Positions 36,891-48,393 of a stretch of 64,000 nt of DNA are shown in pieces. The notes under the pieces are model-generated. The model was not told the DNA's origin and did not search any database. It saw only the letters and a program-made list of their open reading frames with translations. How positions within the stretch are numbered: the first letter of the stretch is position 1; every line of letters starts with the position of its first letter. The translations under genes were made by a program, and so were the position numbers. Origin of the DNA: Melieria omissa (lineage: Eukaryota > Arthropoda > Insecta > Diptera > Ulidiidae); NCBI GenBank assembly GCA_963971225.1, contig OZ020268.1, forward strand, positions 45,143,348 to 45,207,347, given 5' to 3'.

Positions 36891-39800
36891 ATGCGACTGC
36901 TTACCCACCCACTCAGCGGCCTAAGGCCAGCGACACACCTAGCAATTGCCGTCTGCGCCCTGCTCGTGCTGCTGCCCAGCGACTCGGCGGCGCGCATGGC
37001 TTTCGAGAAGCTCACAGACTTCGATTTCGCCGGCACCACATACTACAGCGTGAAAAACCTCTCGCTGTACGAGTGCCAGGGCTGGTGTCGCGAGGAGGCC
37101 GACTGCCAGGCAGCCGCCTTCAGTTTCGTCGTGAATCCGCTGTCGCCGTCGCAGGAGACGCACTGCCAACTGCAGAACGACTCCTCGGCCCACAATCCGT
37201 CGGCGGCGCCACAGCGCTCCGCCAACATGTACTACATGGTGAAGCTGCAGCTGCGCAGCGAGAACGTCTGCCATCGGCCGTGGTCCTTCGAGCGCGTTCC
37301 GAACAAGATCATCCGCGGCCTGGACAATGCGCTCATCTACACCAGCACCAAGGAGGCCTGTCTGTCGGCCTGTCTGAACGAGAAGCGCTTCGTTTGTCGC
37401 TCCGTGGAGTACGACTACAACAGCATGAAGTGCGTGCTGAGCGACTCGGATCGACGCAGCTCGGGACAGTTTGTGCAGTTGGTCGACGCCCAGGGTACCG
37501 ACTACTTCGAAAATTTGTGCCTGAAGCCGCAGCAGGCGTGCAAGAATACGCGCTCCTTTGCCAATGCACGCGTGGGCGTGTCCGAGGAGAAGGTCGCACA
37601 GTACGTGGGTCTGCACTACTACACCGACAAGGAACTGCAAGTGACCTCAGAGGCGGCTTGTCGGCTGGCTTGTGAGATTGAATCGGAATTCTTGTGTCGT
37701 TCGTTTTTGTATTTGGGGCAGCCGCAGGGCTCGCAGTACAATTGCCGCCTTTATCACTTGGACCACAAGTCACTGCCGGATGGACCGTCCACCTATCTGA
37801 ATCACGAACGTCCGCTGATCGACCACGGAGAGCCCATCGGACAGTACTACGAGAACCAGTGCGAGAAGACCACTGCACCGCCTGGCGCCTTGGACAAGCT
37901 GGACACATTGCCAGTGAGCTTGGACACCACCGAAGACCCGAACCTCACCAACATGACTAAAAACGATGTGAATTGCGACAAGACTGGCACCTGCTATGAC
38001 GGTGAGTGTGTTGTTAGCATTTGAGTAGAAACTATAGAAAGGGAATTGGGAAAATGTTTTCAATACATTGTTATTTGCGATGCCGTTCGCCAATCAGATG
38101 GTTCGCTCCCCTATTTACCTTCTTAGTCGCTCTTCTAATTCGCTATTCTACGTTTTCTTCTCGTTATGCTGTTCGGCCTTTCAGTTTCGGTACACTGCAA
38201 AGATACTCGCATTGCCGTACAAGTTCGCACCAACAAGCCCTTCAACGGCCGCATCTATGCGCTGGGTCGTTCGGAGACTTGCAACATCGACGTTATCAAC
38301 TCGGACGCCTTCCGTTTGGATTTGACTATGGCGGGCCAAGACTGCAACACACAAAGCGTGGTAGGCATTGTTTTCAACAGCGCAAGCCCTCGCACCAACA
38401 TACATTACAATTGCCCAACTTTGCATTTGTGGTTTCTCTTTCTCTGTTCGTTTGTTCCAACCTCTAGACTGGTGTCTATTCCAACACGGTGGTGCTGCAA
38501 CATCACAGCGTCGTCATGACCAAGGCCGACAAGATCTACAAAGTGAAATGTACCTACGATATGAGTTCGAAGAACATCACCTTCGGCATGATGCCTATTC
38601 GCGATCCTGAGATGATTCACATCAACTCGTCGCCGGAGGCGCCACCACCGAGAATTCGCATACTGGACACACGCCAGCGCGAAGTGGAGACAGTGCGCAT
38701 CGGCGATCGTTTGAACTTCCGCATCGAGATACCCGAAGACAGTAAGCACTCATTCAAATCAACCAACGTGCGTTCTTCAATTGAATCTTACCTTCTCCCA
38801 ACACAAAAGCTCCTTACGGTATCTTTGCACGTTCGTGTGTGGCCATGGCTAAGGATGCGCGCACCAGCTTCAAGATCATCGACGACGATGGCTGTCCCAC
38901 AGATCCGACTATCTTCCCCGGTTTCACTGCCGATGGCAATGCGCTGCAATCGACCTATGAAGCTTTCCGCTTCACCGAAAGTTACGGCGTCATCTTCCAG
39001 TGCAATGTCAAATATTGCTTGGGTCCTTGTGAGCCGGCTGTGTGCGAATGGAATATGGAATCATTTGAGTCGCTGGGCAGAAGACGTCGTCGTTCCGTGG
39101 AAAGGTAAATGAATAATTATGGCTTGGAAGCGCTTTTCTTATGGTTTTTAAAGATAGAGAAGAGAGAAAAAGGAATTTTCTTTGATGATTGTTTTCTACT
39201 TGCACTTTTGAATAAAAAGTTAATAATGGAACTTTTCTCTGCATTTTATCTCTAATTCACAGCAACGAGACTAAAGAAGCCGATGATGATATGAACATAT
39301 CGCAAGAGATCCTGGTGCTGGACTTTGGCGATGAGAAGCGTGAATTCTTCAAAGCTGATCCCAGCACAGATTTTGCCAAAGGTTAGTAAAGAATTTTAGC
39401 GAATTTTAAAAATTGCATTATTTATACGAAATATAAAAAAAAAAATTAGAAACAATTTTAGAGAAATGTGATATATCAACGGGAGAACTGCAAAATTTTC
39501 TTGTAAGAATACCTTCAAGAACTGTTCCAATCTTTTGATGGCGATATCCATCCACATTTCTCTAAAATTTTATGAAATGAGGCAATAACTTCTCTAAATC
39601 TGTAGTTTTTATTGATTTAAGGGGGGAGTACACTTTGAACGTCCAAAAAGTAAGGCATTTTCGTTAATTTTTTTAAGCAATAAAACACTCAGGGAGGGCA
39701 AATATGTTATAACCCATTTATTACTCATCCTTCGAACTACAATTTGTATTTTTTTGAACTCGATTGGCGTCCCCCCGTGGCCGGTGCACCAGGTCGCGCG

Positions 39801-42800
39801 GGCGTCCTCGCGCGGAAGTCGGAAAACGGCGTGAGAAAATACTCCTTCCCATGTGATCCTGGAACATAAATCGAACAAAATCCTGATAAGTAATGAAATT
39901 CGGGTTAGAAATACGTATTCCGATTTTTTTTAAATTAATTGTTTTCAAAAGTTGTGGCCTTAGGAAAAAAAGTCCATTTTTTAACCCTAAAAATGCTTAC
40001 AAAATCGAGGATTAAAAATCCATTTTTGACAAAATCGAAAATGTGGATACGTATTTCTAAGCAGAATTTAATTCTAAACAAGAAAACCTAGGCGATATCC
40101 AAATTTAATAATAACTGGTTAGAGTTATTTCCCACGCCAGTTTGAAAAGCCCCGTTTCGAGATAAACGCGTTTAAAGATAAAATTTCATTTTTCTCGTGG
40201 AAAAGTGATATTTACCTTCAATCGGCGATGCCGGCTCCATACATTTGGCCTTCTGCGTTGTCATCCAAGAAGTCCTTGTGTTTTCGGGTCGCCAAACTGC
40301 ACCTCCGGGCTTCTTTCGCTGCATCCGTGAGGCGCTCCTCCGCCTTGCTCGTGCGTTCGGCGTCAGCAGCCAGGCAGAAGTTGTAGCAGGTCGGGCCGAT
40401 TTCCAGATTTAGTACTTGCATTATTTCCATGATACCCATCATCCCATCATTGAAATTGCACGCAGCAATATCAGCTGCGATGTCCACCACCGACTTCCCG
40501 CTGTGAACAGTTTTCGGCGCCATTTGCCACAGAGTTGCATTGAAAGACTCGTTCGCGTTCTGAGTAAACCCGCCGAGGCACCTTTGCAGCAAGTCATCTC
40601 GGGACAACTCTGTGTAAACCGGTTTGAGAGCGACGAAAATTTCCTTCTTCATAGCAGGCTTGTGATTGTAGTCCTTCAGCTCACCGGTCGCTTTCGCCTT
40701 CTGCCAGGAACACCAGGAATCCGGGCCTACTGGACATTTGCTGTGCTGCGGGTTGTCGTTAGTCGATATCTTACGATTTAAAGTTGCCCAGATTTCTCGT
40801 TTCATGTCTTCGAGTGATGAAGAATTCCTCCGAATAGCTAATCCATAGTACATCGTCAGCTCGTCAATGAGTTTTCCCGTCAACTTCCCCTTTCCGCCGA
40901 GCCCTTTCGTGTTTTTAACGAGTGACCGAAGATGTTTCCCCATACGCTTTTGCACGTGGTCGATACACTCTTTCTTTTGCACGATCAAATCTTCGTATGG
41001 CTGGCTGTCAATAATACCTTTAAAGGTCTTGCTGTCGCCGTCCCCGATGTATTTGCTGTATTTCGTTCCGTGTAGACTTTCGGACCGCTGGAACATCTCG
41101 ATTACAGCATCCACCTCCATTTTTCCCGATGACCCTTGGTGATTTCGTTCGCACTTGTCATGATGAGTTTCCTTCCATTCCTCGTACTCTGCGGTCCCCT
41201 CCTTCTTCTCCCAGATATCACAGGATTTGCAAATTTTGGATTTTACCTCCAAGTCCATGATTTTCCCCGTGCGCCAGCCGATGAGAGACGTCGCGCCCAG
41301 CAAAGAAGAAAAGCCCCTTCTCTTCCACGTGCCGTCTCCGGAAACCGTCAGACCGCTCGTCTCGCCGTCCTTCTCCGATAACTCCTTCTCCTTAGCAGCT
41401 GCATTCTTCATAGACATTTGACATACAGAAGATGTGGCGATGGAAATCGTTTTGATGAGTTTCGTGTAGAATGATTTGAAAACTGGACTCGGCAAACACA
41501 TGAAGGCGCAAAACTTTGATATGCCATTCAATCCGACACCAAGAATCCGCATAGCCAGTACTATACGTCGATTAATTTCGAATCCGTGGCCGATTAGCGG
41601 GCACGAATTTATATATCGTGGTTCACACTTGGAGCAACAAACAGCGAGTTTGAACCCCAACCCACGAGCACTGGTTTCCTGGAATTTTAAATCCGAACCG
41701 CACTGCTTACAGACAACCAACTCCGATAGTGCAGAAAACACCGACAGGAATTCGATGAGCCGGTAGCCAAAAGCCTGGTTCACGTTCACGTGGTACTGTC
41801 CTTTCGACATCCGAAGTTTTTTCGCTGACGCCGAAACATCCTCGCTGTCACCTTCAATCTGGAACCTATTCCGCAGTTTCCGTTTCCCCTTATCTCGTAT
41901 CCGGTAACTGCTGTTTTTATGGCCTTTTTTCGTTGCGTACACTTTTTTGTTCGGGCTCATGATTCACGTGTTTCGTACAGTGACTCACCGTAAACTAAAC
42001 GCTATACGATGAGATAGGTATACGTGAAAATCGATTGTGCGACAGTGGCGCCATCTACAATGTACGAACACCCGATTTGGGCATCACCGGACCGCTGGCT
42101 GCGTGGGTAACGGCGTTAAAACAGAAAAATTCCGAGCGCGCTAAAATGCTCTCTCAGCGCGCCGGTACATGTTTTAGGAAATCGCTTCGTAAAGCGGTAA
42201 GGAATATTCTGGCGGACTTGGAGTCTTTTCTAAATTAAAGTATACATCCCAAGGAACATTTTAAGCCAAAAAAAAAAAAATACATTTTTTTGAAAAATCA
42301 AAGTGTACTCCCCCCTTAATGTAATGCAATCCAACCCAATACAACCAACAAGCACCTGCAGAGCAGTGTTTTACCAATTTTAGAAATTCTTTCCTTTTAA
42401 TTTATTTTGAGTTGTGTCCCAAAGCATTTAGTTACGTTCCATGATTCCATGACAAAAAAATTTATTTATATTTGAAAAAAATCGCTCTCTTTAGTCTAAA
42501 CAACTGTTTTTGAAGTGATATATTAGTTAATTAATTTAATTTTTTGAATTTTATTTTTTTAGACATGTTTGACACTAATTCTGTCCAATTGACATAATTT
42601 TTCACTTACATAATCTACTTTCTCCTAATATCTTCTTGACTTTCGTTTCGTTTCTTTTCTATTCAACTCTCCATAGATAAGACTGTCACCATCATCGAAC
42701 CATGCCCCACCAAAACGTCGGTGCTGGCGCTTGCCGTCACTTGTGCGCTAATGATTCTCCTCTACATTTCGACGCTCTTCTGCTACTACATGAAGAAGTG

Positions 42801-42828
42801 GATGCAACCGCACAAAATTGTAGCATAA
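36891..42828 (+). CDS. PAN/ZP-domain transmembrane apical matrix protein, six coding exons
   Basis: Exons join in frame with GT/AG borders: 36891-38001, 38185-38360, 38468-38741, 38810-39104, 39263-39381 and 42677-42828; total 2,127 nt, 708 residues. Signal peptide about 1-33; PAN/apple modules about 36-120, 127-210 and 217-324, each Cys-rich; ZP domain about 362-605; basic furin site RRRRR before S616; one membrane helix about 673-696; short cytoplasmic tail ending KIVA. ZP proteins of this build in Drosophila (the neyo/nyobe/morpheyus/trynity group; nompA is more distant) are secreted apically by epidermal cells, are cleaved, and shape cuticle and denticles. Which of these is the orthologue cannot be settled here, so no symbol is given. 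Exon 1 is GC-rich compared with the AT-rich surroundings. The last intron (3.3 kb) is enlarged by an antisense transposon. Start chosen at the ATG after a TTTGCAG acceptor. Confidence 0.93.
39621..39638. repeat. left terminal inverted repeat of the TTAA transposon
   Basis: GGGGGGAGTACACTTTGA, directly after the TTAA at 39617-39620; an exact inverted match to 42298-42315. Confidence 0.95.
40218..41960 (-). CDS. transposase, Kolobok/Mutator-like, intact
   Basis: 580 residues with no break. The first 60 residues are basic. CxxC pairs at C84/C87 and near C109/C112 look like a zinc-binding module. The presumed RNase H-fold core has D209 in SGDGTWKRRGFSS, D307/D309 in YIGDGDSKTF and E471 in NANESFNATLWQ, which I take as the DDE acidic residues. 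The segment NANESFN..W is characteristic of the large arthropod family annotated as Mutator-like transposase. The enzyme would cut and paste the surrounding element at TTAA. Start chosen at the first ATG, which lies about 340 bases inside the right terminal repeat. Function is inferred from family resemblance and from the intact ends. Confidence 0.85.
   Translation of the reverse strand: MSPNKKVYATKKGHKNSSYRIRDKGKRKLRNRFQIEGDSEDVSASAKKLRMSKGQYHVNVNQAFGYRLIEFLSVFSALSELVVCKQCGSDLKFQETSARGLGFKLAVCCSKCEPRYINSCPLIGHGFEINRRIVLAMRILGVGLNGISKFCAFMCLPSPVFKSFYTKLIKTISIATSSVCQMSMKNAAAKEKELSEKDGETSGLTVSGDGTWKRRGFSSLLGATSLIGWRTGKIMDLEVKSKICKSCDIWEKKEGTAEYEEWKETHHDKCERNHQGSSGKMEVDAVIEMFQRSESLHGTKYSKYIGDGDSKTFKGIIDSQPYEDLIVQKKECIDHVQKRMGKHLRSLVKNTKGLGGKGKLTGKLIDELTMYYGLAIRRNSSSLEDMKREIWATLNRKISTNDNPQHSKCPVGPDSWCSWQKAKATGELKDYNHKPAMKKEIFVALKPVYTELSRDDLLQRCLGGFTQNANESFNATLWQMAPKTVHSGKSVVDIAADIAACNFNDGMMGIMEIMQVLNLEIGPTCYNFCLAADAERTSKAEERLTDAAKEARRCSLATRKHKDFLDDNAEGQMYGAGIAD
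42298..42315. repeat. right terminal inverted repeat of the TTAA transposon
   Basis: TCAAAGTGTACTCCCCCC, directly before the TTAA at 42316-42319; an exact inverted match to 39621-39638. Confidence 0.95.
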
Positions 42829-44100
42829 ACCCGAACGCACCGTTGCTTCGACCGGGAACAAAGCGAAAGCAAGGGCCTACTTTAATTCTACACTAATTAT
42901 CCTAAACAACAAAGCAACAACAATGACTTGCTGTTTCCAGTACTGAACGAATCAGTAGAGAAACAAACACGAACGCGTGCCGCACTGCTCGACTACTATT
43001 TTGCGTAGCAAAAGAAAAGAGTACTCGTGCGAAGCAATTCTTAGTAAGTTAAGCGTAAATTAGAGAGATCTTAAATAGCTTAAGTGAACAAAGCGCTAAA
43101 TATGATTTTAGAGAGTCTAGCAAAGCTGGGGCTGCCGTGCGTCGGCTGGCAGTTCTCGATTTTTGCATTTTCTGCACGCATTTAACAAAACTACGCATAT
43201 TTATAAAAAAAATGAAACAATTTCAACAAAGCAATTTAGTTTAGCGTATTGCAATTGAACGAGCTTGGATTCAGAGCTCTCTGCTATGTTTAGTATACAG
43301 TAAAAATTTTCCTTTGAAGAAGTTCGTAATGAAAACACAAACACGCAACAGTTCTCTGCACTTCCCTGAGTCCTTTTTAATTTTATGTTTCTAAGTGTCT
43401 TTTAAATTAAAAACATGCGAACGGGGCCCACTTTCTATGAGGTTCCTGAATTTATGCTCAACGGAACTGCAATCGGGCTTCCTTCTGTGAATTTCGGAAC
43501 TTGCATAGAGACTGCGCGCTTTAAGTTAACGAAAACAAAAATCATTAAAGTGTAGTAGAGAAGTCTTTAACACTATGAACTTTTGCTAATTATTTATTAA
43601 TTATTTATTTATAACTTATTTATACTGAAGATGAGGAGATGAATTATTTAATTGACGAAGAAGAATAAACGAAACGAACTCTTGTGCTTATTTTTACTGC
43701 ATTTATCTTTGTATTGAAGACGGAAATATGAAACTGAAAACCACAAAATAAAGCATTTAGCAAATTAACAAAGCAATCTTAAATATTTTCCATAATTTTA
43801 TGCTACTTAATTTAAATGCAATTGAAACGTGTTTTAAGTGTGCGTTCTCTCGTTTAGTTTTGTAAATAAGTTCGTGAAAGGAATATGAAAATGAAGTGAA
43901 TTTTCCATGACTACGAAATTAATTGCAAGTAGAAGAAAATGCTGCGCCGAAATGCGAGCATTTTACATACAAGTAATAAATAGAATTTACATATTATTTA
44001 TAAATAAATGTAACGCAAAATGCTGACAGGCTAAGAGATGAAATGCATTTGTAACTTGCAGTCCATTCAAGTGAACGTGAAATTGAATAAAGTAATATTT
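42829..44100 (+). other. presumed 3'UTR of the ZP gene
   Basis: The stretch after the stop codon has no coding frame and contains AATAAA signals at 43664, 43747 and 44086, any of which could end the transcript. The real 3' end cannot be chosen from sequence alone. Confidence 0.5.
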
Positions 44101-45460
44101 GATGACAATTGAATGAAAACCAACCGTTGTTTATATATCTGGGGGAGCAAAGGGGATGGCGAAGAGATTCAGTGGCGTTCTCAGATAAACTTCATCATCA
44201 GCATCATTTTGAAAAGGATAATGAATGAATCAGGCTTACATAGAAAAATAGAGAATGTGCTTCCAGCGCATTGCTTAACCGGCTGACATGGTCAAAGTAT
44301 AAGTTGTATCATACAAAGTTTTTGGAGCGTTGGTTTTGATGCTTCAGCTACTGTGTCAGTGTGCGTCTTTGGCCAAAAGACTAATATCTGTAGGTTCTAA
44401 TCTTTGTTTTAATCATATATGGCTTGTATTTCTGAATAATAAAAAAGCCTAAGCCTATTTAGGAATCACATTTGCAACTTCGGGGTTATTGGGTCATGCG
44501 GTTCGAATTAGTTATGTCAACACAACGTGGCATTATCTGTGTTTTTACATGTGGTTTTACATGTGCGTGGCAGCCCAATTAATCCAACCAAAGTAAATTC
44601 AAAAAGATTTAAGCCTGAAAAAATATGAAAATGTTCTTTCGATTAAATCAAGATCATTGAAGTTTTTGAATTCCTAAGTTGAGTACCCTTCTTTGTGGTA
44701 TAAGTAGTATTTATTTGTAATCCAGTCAAAAAAATGTTAATGTTAACAATTTTAACAGACCATTGATTAGAATATTACAATTATTTTGTATACATAGTTC
44801 AATGAAAAACTTCAATAATAATTCTTAAAGCAGGTGTTTACTATTCCAGTTTTAAAACAGTCTACAATATGGAATAAAGCTGGAACTTCAGCCTCTGCAA
44901 AGGTTGCCATACAACTTCAGATTCAAAGCTTCCTGAAACAATACGAAAAATTGAATTTCTTTAGATATTACTAGTAAATTTTTTTTATTAGCAATAAAAT
45001 CAGTCAATCAGTCAATACAACTAACAAATGTCTTAGTGAGGTAAGGTCATGGCAACGATTTGTTATACCCATTACCAGAAACCAGAACCATGGTGAAAAG
45101 CTCATCAGATTTTTTATGTTTTATATACAAATATGAAAAGTCAACATTTTGTTTTCATTAAATTTTTTATATTTTGTAAGAGTTGCATGCATGTGTGAGT
45201 ATTTAGCAATCTGCATTTCACTTCAAATTAAATATGATTTTTTTTGTCCTGAATCTTTTGAATTAAATTTAAAATTGTTTTGTTCTACATTCCAGCATAC
45301 CGACAGAAATGTAAACAAATATAAGGAAAACAAAGATAAGGAATAACTAATGTGAGAAAAATTCCATTCTCCCCTTACTTCAATAGCTACAAATATTATC
45401 AAATGAGACAAGAGAGCAAACAGAACCTAAGTAAATACCTTCACTCATATACACATACAC
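44101..45460. other. intergenic stretch, nothing recognised
   Basis: AT-rich. Short direct repetition of TTTTACATGTG near 44543-44565. No frame with a domain. Confidence 0.5.
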
Positions 45461-45462
45461 TA

Positions 45463-47115
45463 GTCAGAATAAGTTTGCGTACAGGCAAGTCAAAAATATT
45501 TTATGATTAATTTTGACCTCAAAAATGGGTTCTCTGTTTATAAAAACTTATCCACATTATTCATATATGCCTTAACTGCACTTTTTGTTCTGTTTTAGAT
45601 GAATTAAAATAATAATTTTCCATGTATTCGTATTTATTGACACTATACTCACAAAACGGTGCAGAATAAGTTTGCGTACAAAACTAATAACGGGAACTTC
45701 CGGTTATGCTCTTTATTTTTTTTGGAAAATTTGTATTCCATTGAACAGTAAACGGACTTGTAAGATATTTGGAACCGTATATGTGCTTGAAATTTTATAG
45801 AAAGCAATAGAATTCAACAGAAAAATATTAAAAATGGATAAAGAATAATCTTACAAAAACTTTTCAAAATTGACAAAAAATTTCATGAAATTAGGGAAAC
45901 TTTTGGGAGAGCACATTCGTCATTTCAAAAAGCCATCTTAAATCTAAAAAAAAAAAACAGAAAATCTTGTTTGGTTACTACGATCTGACCATTTTCTTAA
46001 GTTACCCGAGCAAGAGGATTCGATTGTTTGCGATCAGTGCATCACAATCTAAGGCTAGTTGCATCCAATATCTTCAGAAATGTACAGAAATATTTTATAA
46101 ACCCCATTAGCAGTGACTTTATAAGAAAAGTTCTGAAAAAAACATACTTCCCCTACATAACAGCATGTAAGAAGCCCATACTTAGCTTACTTACAAGGAG
46201 CACAGAATTGCTTTCGTAAAAGAGTCCATCAAGGAGTCTAAAAAACCGGATTTCCGGGACGAAATGTTGTTATCTATAGAAAGTGGGACCTTTCATTATT
46301 ATTTGATAATGGTTTGGCATATTTGGAATTAAAAAGCATCAACTAATTTGAACAGGATCCTGTTAATAACAAAAATCTGAAATTAACAGTGAAGCATAGC
46401 ATATGTGGAGATATGGTATGGGGCTGCATGTCAGGAAAAGGAGTGAGCAGGCTGTGTTGTTTTATTCAGAAATGTTTCCGGGGGGTTATTTACATATTCT
46501 AAAAGCTTATGTAAGCCCAGGTTTCAAAACTTTGGATCAGATTCCAACATTTCTTTTCAACCTTAGCGCGCAATGCATACGATGCGAAGCTATGTTTGCT
46601 ATTAACTGGCTCAACAAAGTTGCAAAAGTCCCTCCCTAGTCACCTACCGTGCATCTAATTGAGTATATAAGGGGTTCAGTTAAACCCTGAGCCCAACAAC
46701 ACTCCATCTTCTAAGATATAGTTAACCAATACAACAATTCAAGGATATAACAAAATAACCGCTGAAAAAACACCGAATTAAAAAAAATTTGCGCCAAAAC
46801 TTCTGCAGGGAGTTCAAGCGAGAAAAGAAAATTCACAAAGTTATTAATTTTTGGACAAAACTTAGTTTCAATTGAATTTTAACTACATAATCTCATCTTG
46901 TACGCAAACTTTTTCTGAGGTGAATTCATAACATATTTTGTTTTTGGCCCTCCTTTTACAGTTTGGTCAAGTTTTTGTTATTATTATCTTAATGGAGTAA
47001 AAGAACTAAGTTTACGCAAAAAATAAAAAATATTTTGGTTTTGAAAAATTACTTTAAGTGATTTATTTTTCATATGAAAAAACTACGTACCCCTTGTACG
47101 CAAACTTATTCTGAC
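45463..47115 (+). mobile_element. decayed Tc1-like transposon with IR/DR ends
   Basis: TA at 45461 and 47116 flank inverted ends GTCAGAATAAGTTTGCGTACA and its complement. A second, inner copy of the same motif lies about 200 bases inside each end (GCAGAATAAGTTTGCGTACAAAA at 45661; TTGTACGCAAACTTTTTCTGAGG at 46899). This double arrangement is the IR/DR structure known from several Tc1-like families. The interior holds a broken transposase. Confidence 0.88.
45834..46800 (+). pseudogene. Tc1-like transposase remnant
   Basis: Pieces in shifting frames match the Tc1 family: VWGCMSGKGVSRLCFIQKC at about 46415, and SPTVHLIEYIRGSVK at about 46637, which corresponds to the SPDLNPIE..W block holding the last catalytic Glu. 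A stop (TAG, 46636) sits directly before the latter block, and frame changes separate the blocks. The element cannot encode its own transposase. Confidence 0.75.
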
Positions 47116-47117
47116 TA

Positions 47118-47880
47118 GTGTACATGCATACGCAGAAATGTATGTAAGTACGTAAATGTGTTTCAGAACGACCTAAAATGCAAACATTCGCCAAGCAACG
47201 CCACCAGCAGTTCAAGTGCTACAATTGCGCACAGCAATCAGCTGCTTCGTGCATGTGAACTCCAATGAACTCCCAGCAGCGCCACATTTCTCTGCTGCTG
47301 TCCAATACAACTCAGCTGGGACAGGTACTTGTCGGTTTGTGCTTGTTCTTGTTTTGTTGCTCGCGTTGCTTGTTCTAAGCACAGACACAGTTTTGCATTT
47401 GCTGCGTCTGCGTCTAGGAATATTGCTGCTTTTGCCATTCTTTTGCTATTTTCTGCGGTATTCCTTGCTGTTTTTCATTATTGCTTTTGTACTCGGCGAC
47501 TGTCAAAGTGCGGTTAAGTCATTTGAAGTAACGGCACAAAATGCTGCGGCCTTAGCTGCGGTTGCCGGTTGTGGCGGCTCTGTGCTACTTCACTTTGGCA
47601 CTTTATGTCATTTTTGAGTAACAGAACAAAACAGAAAAGAACACAATCCAGCTGAGCTGAGCTGGGTCGAGCGGCGATAAGCTCAACCGCAAAGTTTTGT
47701 ATTGTGTAGTTGAACGATTGCAAGCGACAAGAAAAGAGCAAAAAAATGCAAGAATGTCGACGTATGACAAAAGCGGTGATCAGGTGGCGAGAGGGAATAT
47801 CGACTAGACTAGAAATTACTTTACGCTAATATTGTTGTTGTTATTGTTGCGGTGAATGGTTCTAGTATTGCGCTCATATA
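47118..47880. other. intergenic stretch, no gene supported
   Basis: A 133-codon plus frame at 47216-47617 is Leu-rich with no domain and is overlapped by minus frames; judged chance. Confidence 0.45.
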
Positions 47881-48393
47881 GCGGCCTTTAGACGGTCGCA
47901 CATGTTTGCAATCATGTGCGATGGGGGAAATGTACGATGAGCGTTTACACGGTCACACATGTGCGCACACTTCAGTTGTCTCGCTGCTGCCAACGAAGCA
48001 ACATGGTATGCGCTTTCGCATCAATTTCTTTAAATTTGCATAAAAGCACCTCTATGCTGCGTTTCTTTTAATTTTTATTTTTATAATCGTCACCTTTTAC
48101 TTCTCACAGTTCGGGATTGTGTCTATACACCTCAAAGAACTCCTTCCACAATATTTCATTTTTTTGCGACGCCATCCTCACTGCTCGCTGTCCACCGATC
48201 GAATGAAAAAATGCACTATGTGTGTCACACAGCCGTTTACACGGTCGCACATGTGCATCGCGCCGACAGAGAAATCAAAAAATTTTGAAAACCGTCGCAC
48301 ATGTCCGACGACACGAATTTCTTGCATTTACACGGTCATTCTTCTCGTCGCGCCGCACATGATTGCGGACATGTGCGACCGTCTAAAGGCTGC
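47881..48393. mobile_element. foldback element with 40-bp terminal inverted repeats
   Basis: 47881-47920 (GCGGCCTTTAGACGGTCGCA and the 20 bases after it) is matched inversely by 48354-48393 with about three differences. Inside, the motif TTTACACGGTCRCACATGTG recurs (47954, 48236, a shortened form at 48326), partly in palindromic form (CACATGTG). It is 513 bp without coding capacity. No clear target duplication was found, so the superfamily is open; a hAT- or P-like MITE is possible. Confidence 0.8.

Larger units (their letters stand above)
39621..42315 (-). mobile_element. TTAA-flanked DNA transposon (Kolobok/Mutator-like) in the ZP gene intron
   Basis: TTAA at 39617-39620 and 42316-42319 flank 18-bp perfect terminal inverted repeats, GGGGGGAGTACACTTTGA (39621-39638) and its complement (42298-42315). 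One long transposase frame on the minus strand fills most of the 2.7 kb. The TTAA duplication is typical of Kolobok and piggyBac; the protein is of the type annotated as a Mutator-like transposase in arthropods, so Kolobok is my preferred label. Intact ends and frame suggest a recent insertion. It lies wholly within intron 5 of the ZP gene, opposite to transcription. Confidence 0.9.

Noticed and set aside
36939..37908. Long minus- and plus-strand frames over the first exon of the ZP gene
   Set aside because: Shadows of the GC-rich exon 1. The plus frame with PAN modules and correct splice junctions is the real one.
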